Counted from the stretch's first letter, positions 9,416-19,176 are shown. The stretch: 64,000 nucleotides of DNA from Dethiobacter alkaliphilus (GCA_016841605.1 JAENYV010000002.1:270222-334221), one strand, 5' to 3'. Notes: generated by a model from the letters alone, not told the origin. Made by a program: numbers and translations.

Positions 9416-10039
9416 TTAGAAGTACTCATAAAATTTCAAAAAAAGGGGTATAGGATCATTATTAAGCAGAGAAATCCAGTAAATTATCTTCTGCTTATTA
9501 TAATAATAATTATTATTTAGCTGTAGTCCCTGAACATAATTAATTTTAACGTTTTGTAAATAAAAAAAGCCACATTTCTGACAAATCCGACTTTTATTAA
9601 TTCGATTATTCACTTTTTTCATATACTCCAGTGCTTCTTCCGATGTGGGAAACTCAAAAAGCCAGAGAATAACCTGTTCATGCTTGCCACTATAATGAGA
9701 AATAAAGACGCGCTGGATAGGATTATCCTCTCCATGAATTCTGCGCGCATAATCCAAAGCCTCTTCCCCGGTAATAAGTTTATCCATCATAAGACCGGCT
9801 ATGGTGGAGGGAAATTGAATATCATCCACTTCCGGGGGAGGCTCACCGACAAACATTTCCTCAGCTAAAAAAGAAAGCGCCTTTTTTTCAGCCGGATTAA
9901 AAGTATCACACGGGGCACTCCAAAGTAGTCTTTTTCCCTGCAAATTTCCGTTTCCCGGGAAAAAAAAGTACCCCAGTAAAAATCCTATTCCGGTAAAAAT
10001 AATAGCAAGAAGAAAAAGTTTAAAAGCTTGCCGGTACAC
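9416..10039 (-). CDS. Unknown membrane-anchored protein
   Basis: I do not recognise this 207-residue protein. It opens with a short basic stretch and one hydrophobic helix (FKLFLLAIIFTGIGFLLGYFF), so it is probably an N-terminally anchored extracytoplasmic protein. The rest is mixed: FNPAEKKALSFLAEEMF, a proline-rich VGEPPPEVDDIQFPS, and a Cys-X2-Cys (ICQKCGFF) near the end, followed by an Asn/Tyr-rich AT-biased tail. The start GTG is 8 bases after GGGGGGAGG. It stands alone between the his and lysine blocks. Confidence 0.6.
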   Translation of the reverse strand: MYRQAFKLFLLAIIFTGIGFLLGYFFFPGNGNLQGKRLLWSAPCDTFNPAEKKALSFLAEEMFVGEPPPEVDDIQFPSTIAGLMMDKLITGEEALDYARRIHGEDNPIQRVFISHYSGKHEQVILWLFEFPTSEEALEYMKKVNNRINKSRICQKCGFFYLQNVKINYVQGLQLNNNYYYNKQKIIYWISLLNNDPIPLFLKFYEYF

Positions 10040-10139
10040 AAGCAACGCCTCCCCCCGAAAAACGACCAAGACCTCAATACATAAATATTATTCTATTTTG
10101 GGGGAATAAATCCTTTTTTTGAAAAAGTTTTATCTCTAT

Positions 10140-11384
10140 TTAGTCTACATTCTGGATATTATCTAAATTAAATGTATCATGAAGGACCTTTACTGCACGG
10201 TTTAGGTCGTTTTTCTTTACCAAAAGAGAAATAGTAATATTCGAATCTCCTGATTGCAGAATCTTAATATTCTGCTGATTTAAAGCTCTCACGACTTTGG
10301 CCATAACTCCGGGGATACTATGCATCCCCACTCCAACAACCGAAACTTTCGCACAATCTGTTTCTATCCGATAAGTTAAACCAAGCGATCTTAAAATTTC
10401 TTCAACCTTAGCACAATGTTCTTCCTTCACCGTAAAAGCCTTTACATTGGGAAAAACACCAATTAAATCGATATTTACATTAGCTTCTCCGATTTGCTGA
10501 AAAATTTCCAGCTCTTTCAGTGAATCAGGATTGTCAAATTCAATCAGAAACTGAACCAGATTTACGGAATGGGCAATACCGGTTACAGCCCTCCGCCCCC
10601 GGGTACTGTAACTACCGTCCAGCATTGATGATTCACCGGTAATGAGGGTTCCGGGAGCTGAGTCCCCCGGACTGCGGACAACCACATTGATATTATTGCG
10701 CATGGCAACTTCTACGGCCCGGGGATGAATGACCTTAGCCCCTTCGTAAGCCAACTGGCAGACTTCACCATACGTAATCTGCTCAATAACTCTTGCTTCC
10801 TTTAGTATAACCGGGTCAGCTGTCATGATTCCGGAAACATCCGTATAAATCTCTACCATTTCCGCTTTCAAAGCAGCACCCAGGATAACAGCCGTAGTAT
10901 CACTTCCGCCTCTTCCCAGTGTATTTAGCTCTCCGGAACTGTCCATCCCCTGGAAACCGGTAATCACCGGGACTTCACCCTTGTCTAAAGAATCAAGAAC
11001 CTTTTCCGGCCGGCAATCCACAACTTCCGCTTCACTATAACAGCCATCCGTGACAAAACCGGCTTGCAGTCCTGTTAAAGCGCGGGAAACAATGCCTTTA
11101 TTTCCCAGGGAAGCCGCCAATACTGTTGCAGAAATAATTTCTCCGCAAGACATGATCAGATCAAGTTCTCGCACCGGGACATCCGGATACTCTTGCAGAA
11201 CAAGAGATTTTAAGGTATCCGTGGCATAAGGATCGCCGTTTCGTCCCATAGCAGAAACAACGACTGCTACCTGAAAACCCTTCTTTCTGGCCTCGACTAC
11301 TCTATCGATAATGAGCTCCCTTTTTTCCGGAGTGGAAACGGAAGTACCTCCATATTTTTGAACAATAATTTTCAACTTTATCAC
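10140..11384 (-). CDS. lysC: Aspartate kinase
   Basis: First enzyme of the aspartate family: phosphorylates aspartate for lysine, threonine, methionine and diaminopimelate synthesis. The 414-residue monofunctional protein has the kinase signature VQKYGGTSV, the LGRGGSDTTAV nucleotide loop and TDVSGIMTADP, followed by two ACT regulatory domains from about residue 265 (VNLVQFLIEFDNPDSL and KVSVVGVGMHSIPGVMAKV), so feedback by an amino acid is expected. It is the last gene of the minus-strand lysine block, about 20 bases after asd. Confidence 0.96.
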   Translation of the reverse strand: MIKLKIIVQKYGGTSVSTPEKRELIIDRVVEARKKGFQVAVVVSAMGRNGDPYATDTLKSLVLQEYPDVPVRELDLIMSCGEIISATVLAASLGNKGIVSRALTGLQAGFVTDGCYSEAEVVDCRPEKVLDSLDKGEVPVITGFQGMDSSGELNTLGRGGSDTTAVILGAALKAEMVEIYTDVSGIMTADPVILKEARVIEQITYGEVCQLAYEGAKVIHPRAVEVAMRNNINVVVRSPGDSAPGTLITGESSMLDGSYSTRGRRAVTGIAHSVNLVQFLIEFDNPDSLKELEIFQQIGEANVNIDLIGVFPNVKAFTVKEEHCAKVEEILRSLGLTYRIETDCAKVSVVGVGMHSIPGVMAKVVRALNQQNIKILQSGDSNITISLLVKKNDLNRAVKVLHDTFNLDNIQNVD

Positions 11385-11405
11385 CCCGTCGACCTGGTTA
11401 AGATA

Positions 11406-12425
11406 TTATATGAGCAATTCGGCAATTTGAATCGAATTTGTAGCAGCACCTTTGCGGATATTATCGGCAACAACCCACATATTCAGTCCATAAGGGACGG
11501 AGCGGTCGATACGAATTCTCCCGATAAATACTTCATCTTTTCCTTCAGTTTGGACCGGCATGGGATAAAGCAGTTCTTCCGGATCATCCATGACAATGAT
11601 CCCGGGTGCCCCGGAGAGAAGTTTGCGGGCATCCTGAGGAGAAAGGGGAGAATTAAATTCCACATTGACAGCCTCAGAATGACCGTTTAATACCGGAACC
11701 CGGACTGTTGTTGCCGTAATGGGCAGATCCGGTATCCCCATAATTTTACGAGTCTCCCGGATCATCTTCATCTCTTCCTTGGTATAATCATCCTCTTCAA
11801 AAACATCGATATGGGGAACCATGTTGAAAGCAATCTGATGATTTTTCTTGGCCCCTTTGTAAGGTATCCGTTCCTTGACCAATTCTGTGTTCGTTAAGAC
11901 GGCATTACTTTGAGTGATAACTTCATCAACAGCCTCTTTCCCTGCCCCGGAGACAGACTGATATGTGGCAACGACAACCCTTTTTAAACCCGCAGCCCGG
12001 TGCAGCGGCTCCAGAGCAACAACCATCTGAATTGTGGAACAGTTCGGGTTGGCTATGAGACCCTTATGGCCGGAGACAGCATTTGGATTGACTTCGGGAA
12101 CCACCAGCGGAACTTCCGGGTCCATACGAAAAGCACTGCTGTTATCCACTACAATTGCCCCGTGTTTAACCGCTTCCGGGGCAAGCTGCTCGCTTATCTC
12201 GCCTCCCGCACTGAAAAAGGCAAAATCAACCCCCTGGAAAGAAGCAGGTACAGCCTCCTCAACAGGATATTGAACTCCGCCGATGGTGATCTTTTTATCG
12301 GCAGAACGTGAAGAAGCCAAAAGTTTCCAACCCTTGATAGGAAAACCGCGCTCCTGGAGAACTTGAATAAAAGTCTGCCCAACCATCCCCGTAACTCCGA
12401 CAACAGCAACATTATACCCTGACAT
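11406..12425 (-). CDS. asd: Aspartate-semialdehyde dehydrogenase
   Basis: Reduces aspartyl phosphate to aspartate semialdehyde with NADPH. The Rossmann motif VAVVGVTGMVGQTFIQVL opens the protein. The active-site cysteine is in LIANPNCSTIQMV and the catalytic His in VPVLNGHSEAVNVEF. The second of two nearby ATGs is chosen because it sits 6 bases after AAGGAGG, while the first directly abuts it. Located directly upstream of lysC and separated from dapL by the GC-rich hairpin island. Confidence 0.96.
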   Translation of the reverse strand: MSGYNVAVVGVTGMVGQTFIQVLQERGFPIKGWKLLASSRSADKKITIGGVQYPVEEAVPASFQGVDFAFFSAGGEISEQLAPEAVKHGAIVVDNSSAFRMDPEVPLVVPEVNPNAVSGHKGLIANPNCSTIQMVVALEPLHRAAGLKRVVVATYQSVSGAGKEAVDEVITQSNAVLTNTELVKERIPYKGAKKNHQIAFNMVPHIDVFEEDDYTKEEMKMIRETRKIMGIPDLPITATTVRVPVLNGHSEAVNVEFNSPLSPQDARKLLSGAPGIIVMDDPEELLYPMPVQTEGKDEVFIGRIRIDRSVPYGLNMWVVADNIRKGAATNSIQIAELLI

Positions 12426-12479
12426 AGCCATCCTCCTTGTTTATTATCATATGGTTTTAAGCTCGAAAGTTTACTCCGT

Positions 12480-13222
12480 TTACTCAAAAATGTCAGCATG
12501 CGTATCAGCTTACGGCAGAAAGCTCTTCCGGTTCGGTTCCGGCCGTTCGTTTTTCGGGCTTCAGCCTTTGTGACGGAAGCCCACGGCGCAGCAGAACTCT
12601 GAGGCTTCGCTCCATGGCACCAGTGCAAAGCTCTTCCGGCTCAGCTCCGGCTTCCAGCAGCCTTCCTTGCAAAAACTCCCATCCTGGTCGTTGCAAGCTG
12701 CAGGCATCCTGCCTGCAGGGCCGCTTTCCAGCCGTCCCTTCGCTCGGAGCTTTTCGCCACTGTTGCCAAGGCAGCTCTGCCAACAGTGTCCTGCTGCGCC
12801 TTACTGTAATCTATCATAACGGATTAAAGAAAATTCTTAAAAGCTGGTGGCAGTTGCTCCCTACTATTTTCCTTATACCGAAAATTATCGTATACCAAAA
12901 CAATTTTAAACCAGAGTTTACGAAAGGCCTGCGGGGGAAGCGGCTGGACAAGGTGCGACTCTTTTAGCGCCGCTCAAGGTCCCGGCTATGCTGAGCCCGT
13001 ACTCTTGCCCTGCAGACAGGACGTCTGCAGCCGGCATGCTGCCACGGAGGGCAGCTTTGCCGGGAAGGCAAGGGCAGGGCGAAGGCAGAGCCGTTGGACC
13101 TGCAGGCGCTAAAATCGGAGCCACCGGTGCAGCCCTTTTCACGAAGGCACCATCCAAATAGCTTCCAACCCAACGAAATATACTCAAGGTGGGTGACGCC
13201 CCCGCAGGGGGAAGCGCCCGTC
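12480..13222 (-). repeat. GC-rich intergenic island with two related hairpin clusters
   Basis: About 740 bases between dapL and asd without a convincing gene. Two GC-rich blocks (about 12480-12805 and 12925-13222) flank an AT-rich centre of about 120 bases. Both blocks carry a CTGCAG-ended hairpin: at 12698-12718 a perfect 9-bp stem (CTGCAGGCA) with loop TCC, at 13010-13030 an 8-bp stem (CTGCAGAC) with an AGGAC loop. Both are followed by the dyad GGCAGCTYTGCC (about 12770 and 13048). Further hairpins are CTTGCAA/TTGCAAG near 12666-12697 and ACTGTT/AACAGT near 12761-12787, and CCCCC/GGGGG with GACG/CGTC at 13194-13222 just after the dapL stop. Apparent reading frames here are compositional. 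Possible explanations are a non-coding RNA or a dispersed repeat family; neither is proven. Strand is nominal. Confidence 0.6.
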
Positions 13223-13224
13223 AA

Positions 13225-14400
13225 CTACTGAAAAGACACGGCTTCTTTTATCCTCGTCATCGCTTCCGTCAGCCTTTCCTCTTTTACCGTAAGCGCAATA
13301 CGGAAATATCCTTCCCCATACTCCCCGAAACCCCGGCCGGGAGTAATAACAACTCCCGTCTTCTCCAGTATATGAGCAACAAATGATTGCGATGTATACC
13401 CCTTGGGAACAGGTGCCCAGATATAAAATGTGGCCTGTGGAGACCGTGCAGGCCATCCTGCCTCTTTAAGAGCTTTTACGACTACGTCTCTGCGCCCCTG
13501 ATAAACTTTTCTCAAACCGTTTAAGAAAGGTACCATCTCCGGATTATTAAGAGCTTCCACCCCCGTATATTGGATTGCTTTAAAAAGCCCGGAATCCGTG
13601 TTGGTTTTGAACCGGTACAGCGCTTCCAGCGCCTCGCTGTTCCCCACAGCATATCCGATCCGCCATCCGGTCATATTAAACGTTTTGGAAAGGGAGCCGA
13701 ATTCGATCGCGACATCTTTCCCTCCCGGCGCCTCCAGAAAACTCGGCGGTTGATACCCGTCGAAAGCTATCTCGCTATAGGCGGCATCATGGCAGACAAG
13801 AATGTTATATTTCCCGGCGAAACTTGCGACCTGTTCAAAATATTCGCTTGTTGCCGAAGCACCGGTGGGGTTATTCGGATAATTTAAAAACAGTAACTTT
13901 GTCTTGCGGGCAACTTCTTCAGGGATAACTGATAAATCCGGCAAATAATTATTTTCTTCTAATAGCGGCATAATATAAGAAGTCCCGCCGGCAAAAAGGG
14001 TACCAATACCATAAACAGGATAGCCCGGATCAGGAACAAGGTTTACATCCCCGGGATTGGTGTAGCAAAAAGAAATATGTGCGATCCCTTCCTTGGAACC
14101 GATTAGAGGGACAACCTCCGTGTCGGGATCCAGCTCAACACCATGCCTTTTCCCGTAATACGCCGCTACAGCTTCCCGAAATTCCCGTAAGCCGTCATCA
14201 GGAGGATAATTATGGTTTTCCGGCCTTGCCGCCTCCTCTTGCATCCGCCTGACGATATAATCAGGAGTCGGCAAGTCGGGATCTCCAATCCCCAGTTTAA
14301 TAACATCGACCCCCATTTTTTGTGCTTCCCGTACTTTTTTGTCAATTTCCGCAAAAAGATACCTTGGTAAAGCTTGTATACGATCTGCGCTATTTTTCAT
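13225..14400 (-). CDS. dapL: LL-diaminopimelate aminotransferase
   Basis: PLP enzyme that converts tetrahydrodipicolinate directly to LL-diaminopimelate, bypassing the succinyl or acetyl branch. The 391-residue fold-type I protein has [21 protein letters not shown] (substrate Asn), [13 protein letters not shown] (cofactor Asp/Tyr) and the lysine motif [18 protein letters not shown]. DapL is typical of anaerobic Firmicutes, methanogens and chlamydiae, which fits the rest of the window. It lies between dapF and the GC-rich island. Confidence 0.95.
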   Translation of the reverse strand: MKNSADRIQALPRYLFAEIDKKVREAQKMGVDVIKLGIGDPDLPTPDYIVRRMQEEAARPENHNYPPDDGLREFREAVAAYYGKRHGVELDPDTEVVPLIGSKEGIAHISFCYTNPGDVNLVPDPGYPVYGIGTLFAGGTSYIMPLLEENNYLPDLSVIPEEVARKTKLLFLNYPNNPTGASATSEYFEQVASFAGKYNILVCHDAAYSEIAFDGYQPPSFLEAPGGKDVAIEFGSLSKTFNMTGWRIGYAVGNSEALEALYRFKTNTDSGLFKAIQYTGVEALNNPEMVPFLNGLRKVYQGRRDVVVKALKEAGWPARSPQATFYIWAPVPKGYTSQSFVAHILEKTGVVITPGRGFGEYGEGYFRIALTVKEERLTEAMTRIKEAVSFQ

Positions 14401-14419
14401 CTTTAAGCACCTCTCTCCG

Positions 14420-15265
14420 TCATAAAAGCTCGATTTTTCCGTAAAAAACTTCTTCCGCGGGTCCCTCCATATATACTGTCCCGCTTTCCGCCCAGTTCAC
14501 TCGTAAAAGCCCACCCGGCAGATGCACTTTGACATTCCTTTCCAGTTTACCCGCCAAAACACCGGCAACAACAGAAGCACAAGCTCCTGTCCCGCAAGCC
14601 AGGGTGGGGCCGACTCCTCTTTCCCAAACGTTAACCCATATTTCCCGAGGACTTTCCACTTTCACAAATTCAACATTTACTTTTTGTGGAAAAAGTTTAT
14701 CTTTCTCTATTTTTGCTCCCCATTCCTGCCAGGGAATATTCTTAATCGTTGGAAGAAAAATAACACAATGAGGATTACCCATACTTACCGCTGTAAATAA
14801 AAATTCTTTTTCTCCCGCAATAAGATGCTCATTTATAACTTCCTGACGTGAAGGACCATGTACAGGTATCAGCCGGCTCTCCAACACCGGCTTCCCCATA
14901 TCTACCTGTACTCCCTCTACTTTTCCTTCATTTAACAGCAGTTTTATCTGCTTTAAGCCGGAAAGAGTGTCGATCATAAGATGCTCTTCCGAAGCTAACT
15001 TCCTATCCCAAAGATACTTCGCCAGGCAGCGGATCGCATTTCCGCACATTTCTGCCTCGCTGCCGTCGGAATTAAATATTTGCATATAAAACGGGGCGCG
15101 GGATGAAGCGTTCAATAAAACTACTCCATCAGCACCTATACCAAAATTTCTGTTACAGAGTTTTGGAGAAAGATTCGCGATATCTCCACTCTTCAGTTTA
15201 CCATCCAGATTGTTGATAATGATAAAATCGTTACCCAGTCCATGCATCTTGGTAAAATATACCAT
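14420..15265 (-). CDS. dapF: Diaminopimelate epimerase
   Basis: Interconverts LL- and meso-diaminopimelate by a two-cysteine mechanism. The start [18 protein letters not shown] is chosen because it matches the family and follows GGAGG; an upstream start adds seven residues. The first catalytic cysteine is in [15 protein letters not shown] and the second in [17 protein letters not shown]. Length of about 281 residues is normal. Placed between lysA and dapL in the same orientation. Confidence 0.96.
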   Translation of the reverse strand: MVYFTKMHGLGNDFIIINNLDGKLKSGDIANLSPKLCNRNFGIGADGVVLLNASSRAPFYMQIFNSDGSEAEMCGNAIRCLAKYLWDRKLASEEHLMIDTLSGLKQIKLLLNEGKVEGVQVDMGKPVLESRLIPVHGPSRQEVINEHLIAGEKEFLFTAVSMGNPHCVIFLPTIKNIPWQEWGAKIEKDKLFPQKVNVEFVKVESPREIWVNVWERGVGPTLACGTGACASVVAGVLAGKLERNVKVHLPGGLLRVNWAESGTVYMEGPAEEVFYGKIELL

Positions 15266-15298
15266 ATGTGCCTCCTTTCCAAGCACCTGTAAAACTTG

Positions 15299-16615
15299 TT
15301 AAATGCAATTCCGGCACGGTTGGTCCAGGTGAACGAGATCTTCGTACGTCTCCCTCCTGGCTACTATTCTTGCTCTTCCGTCACGGACAAAAAGAACAGC
15401 CGGGCGTGGATTGCGGTTATAATTACAGGCCATGGCGTAGCAATACGCTCCTGTAGCGAAAAGAACCAAAATATCATCCTTCTTTACCGGAGGTAAAAAA
15501 GCCTCTTGGATAAGAATATCACCCGACTCACAGGCCTTACCCGCGATAGTCGCCTTCATAGCGGGTTCTTCTCCTGCCTTATTGGCCAGAGCGGCATCAT
15601 AAACAGCCTGATAAAGAGCAGGGCGGATGTTATCCGCCATTCCGCCATCTACAGCAACATAGCGGCGTATTCCCGGAATATCTTTAATCACTCCAACACG
15701 GTACAGAGTAATTCCTGCTTCTCCGATAATCGAACGACCGGGTTCCAATAAAAGTTGAGGCAACGGAAAATCTCTTTTCAAAGCGGCATTTTTTACTGCA
15801 AAAGAGATATATTCCACAAAAGTTTCGATGGATGGTGGCGTATCTTCTTTTGTATAGCGAATGCCCAGTCCCCCACCCATATCCAACTGTGAAGCTGTAA
15901 AACCGGTTTTTTCTCTTACCTCAGCCATAAAAGCAAACATAACGTCCACGGCTAGAGCAAAAGGTTCCGTCTGAAAGATCTGGGATCCGATATGACAGTG
16001 GAAACCAACCAGATTTACCTTCTCCTTTTCCTGAATTGCTAGATTTATTGCCTTCCAGGTGTCTTCATTTTGCAATCCGAAACCAAATTTGGAATCTTCC
16101 TGCCCCGTTTGGATATAATCATGAGTATGGGCCTCAACCCCGGGCTTGATACGCAATAAAATTGTCGGCCTTTTCTTAACTTCTGAAGACAAGGACAATA
16201 ATTCTTCCAACTCGGAAAGGCTATCCACTACGATCCTTCCTACACCCGATTCTAAAGCAAAGATAATTTCTTCCCTTGATTTATTATTGCCGTGGAAACA
16301 GAGATGATCCGGCGGGAAACCGGCCTTAATTGCCGTAAAAATCTCACCTCCGGAGACAACATCCAGTCCCAAACCTTCTTCATTAATCAAGGCAGCCATG
16401 GCCGTAATTAAAAAGGCTTTCCCGGCATAAAGGATCTCACCCAGTGGGTATGAACTTTCCAGAGCCTCTTTATAACGTCGACAATTTTCCCTGATCATCT
16501 CTTCATCCATAATATAAAGAGGGGTCCCAAATTCTTCTGCCAGTTCTACAGTATCGCAACCACCGATTTCCAGATGTTGTTTATCGTTAATGCGCATTGT
16601 TCCTGTTAAAATCAT
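15299..16615 (-). CDS. lysA: Diaminopimelate decarboxylase
   Basis: PLP enzyme that makes lysine from meso-diaminopimelate. The start MILTGTMRINDKQHLEIGG follows GAAGGAGGCG at a good distance; the frame stays open further upstream but that part overlaps the riboswitch terminator. Key motifs are YAGKAFL (PLP lysine), the GFHCHIGSQI stretch, the glycine loop LDMGGGLGIRY, EPGRSIIG, and the C-terminal CESGDIL with GAYCYAMACNYN. It is the first gene of the lysine block and lies directly behind a lysine riboswitch. Confidence 0.96.
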   Translation of the reverse strand: MILTGTMRINDKQHLEIGGCDTVELAEEFGTPLYIMDEEMIRENCRRYKEALESSYPLGEILYAGKAFLITAMAALINEEGLGLDVVSGGEIFTAIKAGFPPDHLCFHGNNKSREEIIFALESGVGRIVVDSLSELEELLSLSSEVKKRPTILLRIKPGVEAHTHDYIQTGQEDSKFGFGLQNEDTWKAINLAIQEKEKVNLVGFHCHIGSQIFQTEPFALAVDVMFAFMAEVREKTGFTASQLDMGGGLGIRYTKEDTPPSIETFVEYISFAVKNAALKRDFPLPQLLLEPGRSIIGEAGITLYRVGVIKDIPGIRRYVAVDGGMADNIRPALYQAVYDAALANKAGEEPAMKATIAGKACESGDILIQEAFLPPVKKDDILVLFATGAYCYAMACNYNRNPRPAVLFVRDGRARIVARRETYEDLVHLDQPCRNCI

Positions 16616-16640
16616 TTTTTCGCCTCCTTCGGGAAGAAAT

Positions 16641-16672
16641 AAAAAACGACTAACAGGTTTAACCATCAGTCG
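16641..16672 (-). terminator. Intrinsic terminator of the lysine riboswitch
   Basis: On the minus strand a stem begins CGACTGATGG, loops through TTAAA and closes with CCTGTTAGTCG, with two or three wobble pairs, followed directly by TTTTTT. It lies between the riboswitch aptamer and the lysA ribosome site, so it is the natural off-switch when lysine is bound. Confidence 0.8.
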
Positions 16673-16703
16673 CATGTAAAAAGTCAAACCTCTAGAACCC
16701 TTG

Positions 16704-16893
16704 GTGAGATAGCGCTCCACCTGGCTAAAAGGGTTTTTTCACCAGGTGACAGTCAACCAGTTATTCACTGGCCAACCAGCTTTTAGTCCTCCGGGAGAAG
16801 CTAAAAACTTCGGCGGTGGCCCCTTTCAACACGGTTCATTCTTCCCGGTTCTTCCCCATGTCTACTAATTTCCAACCGCACCTCTACCTCATC
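16704..16893 (-). promoter_or_regulatory. Lysine riboswitch (L box)
   Basis: The minus strand carries the L-box core in order: GATGAGGTAGAGGTGCGG, TTAGTAGAC, GGGGAAGAACC, GTTGAAAGGGGCCACC, GCCGAAG, CTGGTTGGCCAG, GACTGTCACC and the closing GGAGCGCTATCTCACC. P1 can form between GAGGTAG and CTATCTC, and the last internal arm pairs CACCTGG with CCAGGTG. The element precedes a terminator and lysA, so it should reduce expression of lysA and cotranscribed lysine genes when lysine is plentiful. The assignment rests on match to the known consensus. Confidence 0.93.
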
Positions 16894-16993
16894 AACTCGG
16901 TCAAAGAGATGAGGTATTATTTACTTTTGTGTGGTATTTTAACATAAAACTATTTATTGCGCAAGCATCATTTCCGCGTTCAGATTTCGCGTT

Positions 16994-17476
16994 TTACGGA
17001 ACAACATCTTCCGGTATCTCATCTTCGTCTACAACAGCTGCAATAACAGCTTTAAAGCGTTTTCCGCGGGCCATACGTTTTTCTGCAGAACGCAGAAAAA
17101 CAAAGATGAGAACCATGAAAACCATTCCTAAACCGAGCCCAAAAAGATCCGGACTTATTGCCGACCCTGCGTTTAGCGCCCAGCTTCTACCGATAAAAAT
17201 GCCCAGTAACAAGCCCATTAATGGGACAAAGTAGAGCAAAAAAGCAGCCATAAGCATTTCACCGGCCCTGGCCTCCAGTCGTACCAACTGACCGGCTTTT
17301 GCTCCAATAGGATTATTGACCTCTACCAACATATCCCGCCTTTTTTCCGGATCACCGAAAAATCCGCCACAACGGCCGCAACTCGCACAGGATAAATTCT
17401 GACGAACCCTGACCAGGGCTTTATTATTTTCTGCCAGCTCAATAACCTGCCCAAAATGGTCCATTATATGGTCCAC
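16994..17476 (-). CDS. RseC/MucC-like (SoxR-reducing system) membrane protein
   Basis: A 160-residue protein with an N-terminal cysteine cluster SCASCGRCGGFFG near residue 30, a small beta domain (MLVEVNNPIGAKAGQLVRLEA), two membrane helices (residues about 75-95 and 105-130) and a charged tail. This is the layout of the RseC/MucC family, whose members act with RnfABCDGE-like complexes in resetting SoxR or modulate sigma-E. In a Firmicute its partner is not known; a redox-linked membrane role is inference. It stands alone downstream of nothing obvious, with the start at GTG 17476 or ATG 17464. Confidence 0.75.
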   Translation of the reverse strand: MDHIMDHFGQVIELAENNKALVRVRQNLSCASCGRCGGFFGDPEKRRDMLVEVNNPIGAKAGQLVRLEARAGEMLMAAFLLYFVPLMGLLLGIFIGRSWALNAGSAISPDLFGLGLGMVFMVLIFVFLRSAEKRMARGKRFKAVIAAVVDEDEIPEDVVP

Positions 17477-17636
17477 TTAGAACAAACCCCTTCCTTTTTC
17501 AAAGATTGTCCGTTTATAGTATAGAACTAAATGTCTTATAAATCAAGGTTAACCACACCACGCTAAATTATACGGGTAAACCCTGTAGCAAGTGTCCTAA
17601 ATTTTGTTATCCGACCTTTCGAAAGCTGATGTAACC

Positions 17637-18272
17637 CTATTTATCCGAAGCACTACGGCTAAATTGCGCTTTTACTTTTTCTCTCAACTGTAATGTTTTT
17701 AAAAGCTTTTCTCCAGCCTGCCTTGCTTCAAGTAAAACTTTTTCATCTTTTAAAGCTTCTCTTGCTGCGAATAGATGAAGAGCCTTAACGGTACTGACCA
17801 CTCTGTAACCCAAAGCTTCCAGAAATTTTTCCATTGCTGTAGCAGTATATCCCATATCTTCTTCTTTTTCTTGTTCGCACACCGCGACGACACAAGCATA
17901 CTTTCCTCCGAAAGCTTCGTTTATGCTCATCCAAACAGAACGATCATTTTCATCAAATGCTTCGAAACAATAACATCTATCAATGAAGGCTTTCATGTCT
18001 GCAGTTACATTATAAAAATAAGTCGGAGATCCTAAAACAACTGCATCGGATTCTAAAATAATCGGATAAATTTCTTGCATGCCATCTTGTTTTACACATT
18101 TATAGGTATCATGACAGCATTCGCATCCATTACAGTCTTTAATATCATAATCACCTAAAAATATTAGTTTAGTTTCCATACCTTGCATTTCAAAAGGTTT
18201 AAGTGCTTCTTGTACTAAAACCGCAGTATTTCCATTTTTTCTCCGACTTCCAACAATGCCGAGTATTTTCAA
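17637..18272 (-). CDS. NADPH-dependent FMN reductase / iron-sulfur flavoprotein
   Basis: A 211-residue flavodoxin-fold protein. It opens with MKILGIVGSRRKNGNTAVLVQEAL (FMN phosphate loop), then DCNGCECCHDTYKCVKQDGMQEI, a compact cysteine cluster that could bind an iron-sulfur centre as in the Isf family, followed by ESDAVVLGSPTYFYNVTADMKAFIDRC. The start is TTG close behind GGGAGGGAG. Such proteins pass electrons from ferredoxin or NAD(P)H to unknown acceptors. It precedes the methyltransferase gene on the same side of a locus with somewhat higher AT content. Confidence 0.85.
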   Translation of the reverse strand: MKILGIVGSRRKNGNTAVLVQEALKPFEMQGMETKLIFLGDYDIKDCNGCECCHDTYKCVKQDGMQEIYPIILESDAVVLGSPTYFYNVTADMKAFIDRCYCFEAFDENDRSVWMSINEAFGGKYACVVAVCEQEKEEDMGYTATAMEKFLEALGYRVVSTVKALHLFAAREALKDEKVLLEARQAGEKLLKTLQLREKVKAQFSRSASDK

Positions 18273-18305
18273 GTTTCTCCCTCCCCTATCGTCCCCATGG
18301 CATCG

Positions 18306-19061
18306 CTAGTTGCTATTTTTTGCCGAAGTGTTATAATTCTCGAAGTTTACATCTTTAACTTTCTTACAAAAATATTCCATAATAAATCCGTCTTGTAAAA
18401 GGCTGTTTTTTTCAACCTTAAATCCTGCTCTAATAAGCATACCTTCAATAATCCAACTAAATGTACTGAACTCATCTCTGATATGTGTTTCTACTTCCGC
18501 TTTTAATTGTTCACCTGCTGCTGTTTCATAGGTGGAAATAAATTGATTAATTTTTGAACAATATTCCAAGGGGTCAAAATGAAAAATTACATCAAATAAA
18601 TAGAGCACTCCACCTATTTTCAGCATTTGATTCATCTTTAGAAGGGCAATCTGTTTCCAAAAGTCAGGCAAATGATGAAGTGCCGACTTCGTTAAAACGA
18701 TATCTACCTGTTCCTCTTGATGTTCATAACTTAAAAATCCGGAATTAATAAATTCTATATTTGTAATATTTTTTTCCTCTGCTTTCTCAATTGCCTGCTC
18801 AATCATTACCTCTGAGACATCAACAGCATATATTTTTTTGAAATGTTTTGATGCATAAATGGAGGTAGCACCTGTTCCACATGCCAGGTCGATTAATGTA
18901 AGGTCTTCCGTATTATCCAATGCTAAATTTTGCAAAAAGTCGGCAACTTCCTTTTCATAATTTCTAAACTTTTGGTGCTGTTGGTCGTAAATTTGTGCTT
19001 GTTTTAGATCGGAGTAATCAATTCCACAGTGTTTATATTCATTATAAACCCAGTTTTCCAT
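18306..19061 (-). CDS. SAM-dependent class I methyltransferase
   Basis: A 251-residue cytoplasmic methyltransferase of unknown substrate. Motif I is LIDLACGTGATSIYA, motif II IYAVDVSEVMIEQA, then QVDIVLTKSALHHLPDFW and GGVLYLFDVIF. The start MENWVYNEYKHCGIDYSD is preferred over a frame extension of 47 residues that runs through a hairpin-rich stretch. The gene is visibly more AT-rich than its neighbours, so recent acquisition is possible. The sequence resembles the UbiE/YcgJ-type group, but no pathway can be assigned. Confidence 0.8.
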   Translation of the reverse strand: MENWVYNEYKHCGIDYSDLKQAQIYDQQHQKFRNYEKEVADFLQNLALDNTEDLTLIDLACGTGATSIYASKHFKKIYAVDVSEVMIEQAIEKAEEKNITNIEFINSGFLSYEHQEEQVDIVLTKSALHHLPDFWKQIALLKMNQMLKIGGVLYLFDVIFHFDPLEYCSKINQFISTYETAAGEQLKAEVETHIRDEFSTFSWIIEGMLIRAGFKVEKNSLLQDGFIMEYFCKKVKDVNFENYNTSAKNSN

Positions 19062-19146
19062 CTTAACACTGCCCTTTGTATGCAAAGTTTTTAAGCCGGG
19101 GCTGTTAGCACTACAGCGAAAAACTGTAGTGTCATTAATAAAACAT

Positions 19147-19176
19147 CGCCGGGGAGTAACAAATCGCGCCCCGGCG
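19147..19176 (-). terminator. Probable terminator of the Etf-Hdr-Flox operon
   Basis: An 8-bp perfect GC stem (CGCCGGGG / CCCCGGCG) with a 14-base loop lies about 40 bases beyond the stop codon of the last operon gene and is followed on the minus strand by ATGTTTTATT. A second 8-bp stem, CACTACAG / CTGTAGTG, follows at 19109-19131. The T-tract is imperfect, so confidence is moderate. Confidence 0.5.

Noticed and set aside
12505..13224. Several short reading frames in the GC-rich island
   Set aside because: They are open on several frames at once because of the base composition, have unnatural residue content and lack ribosome sites.
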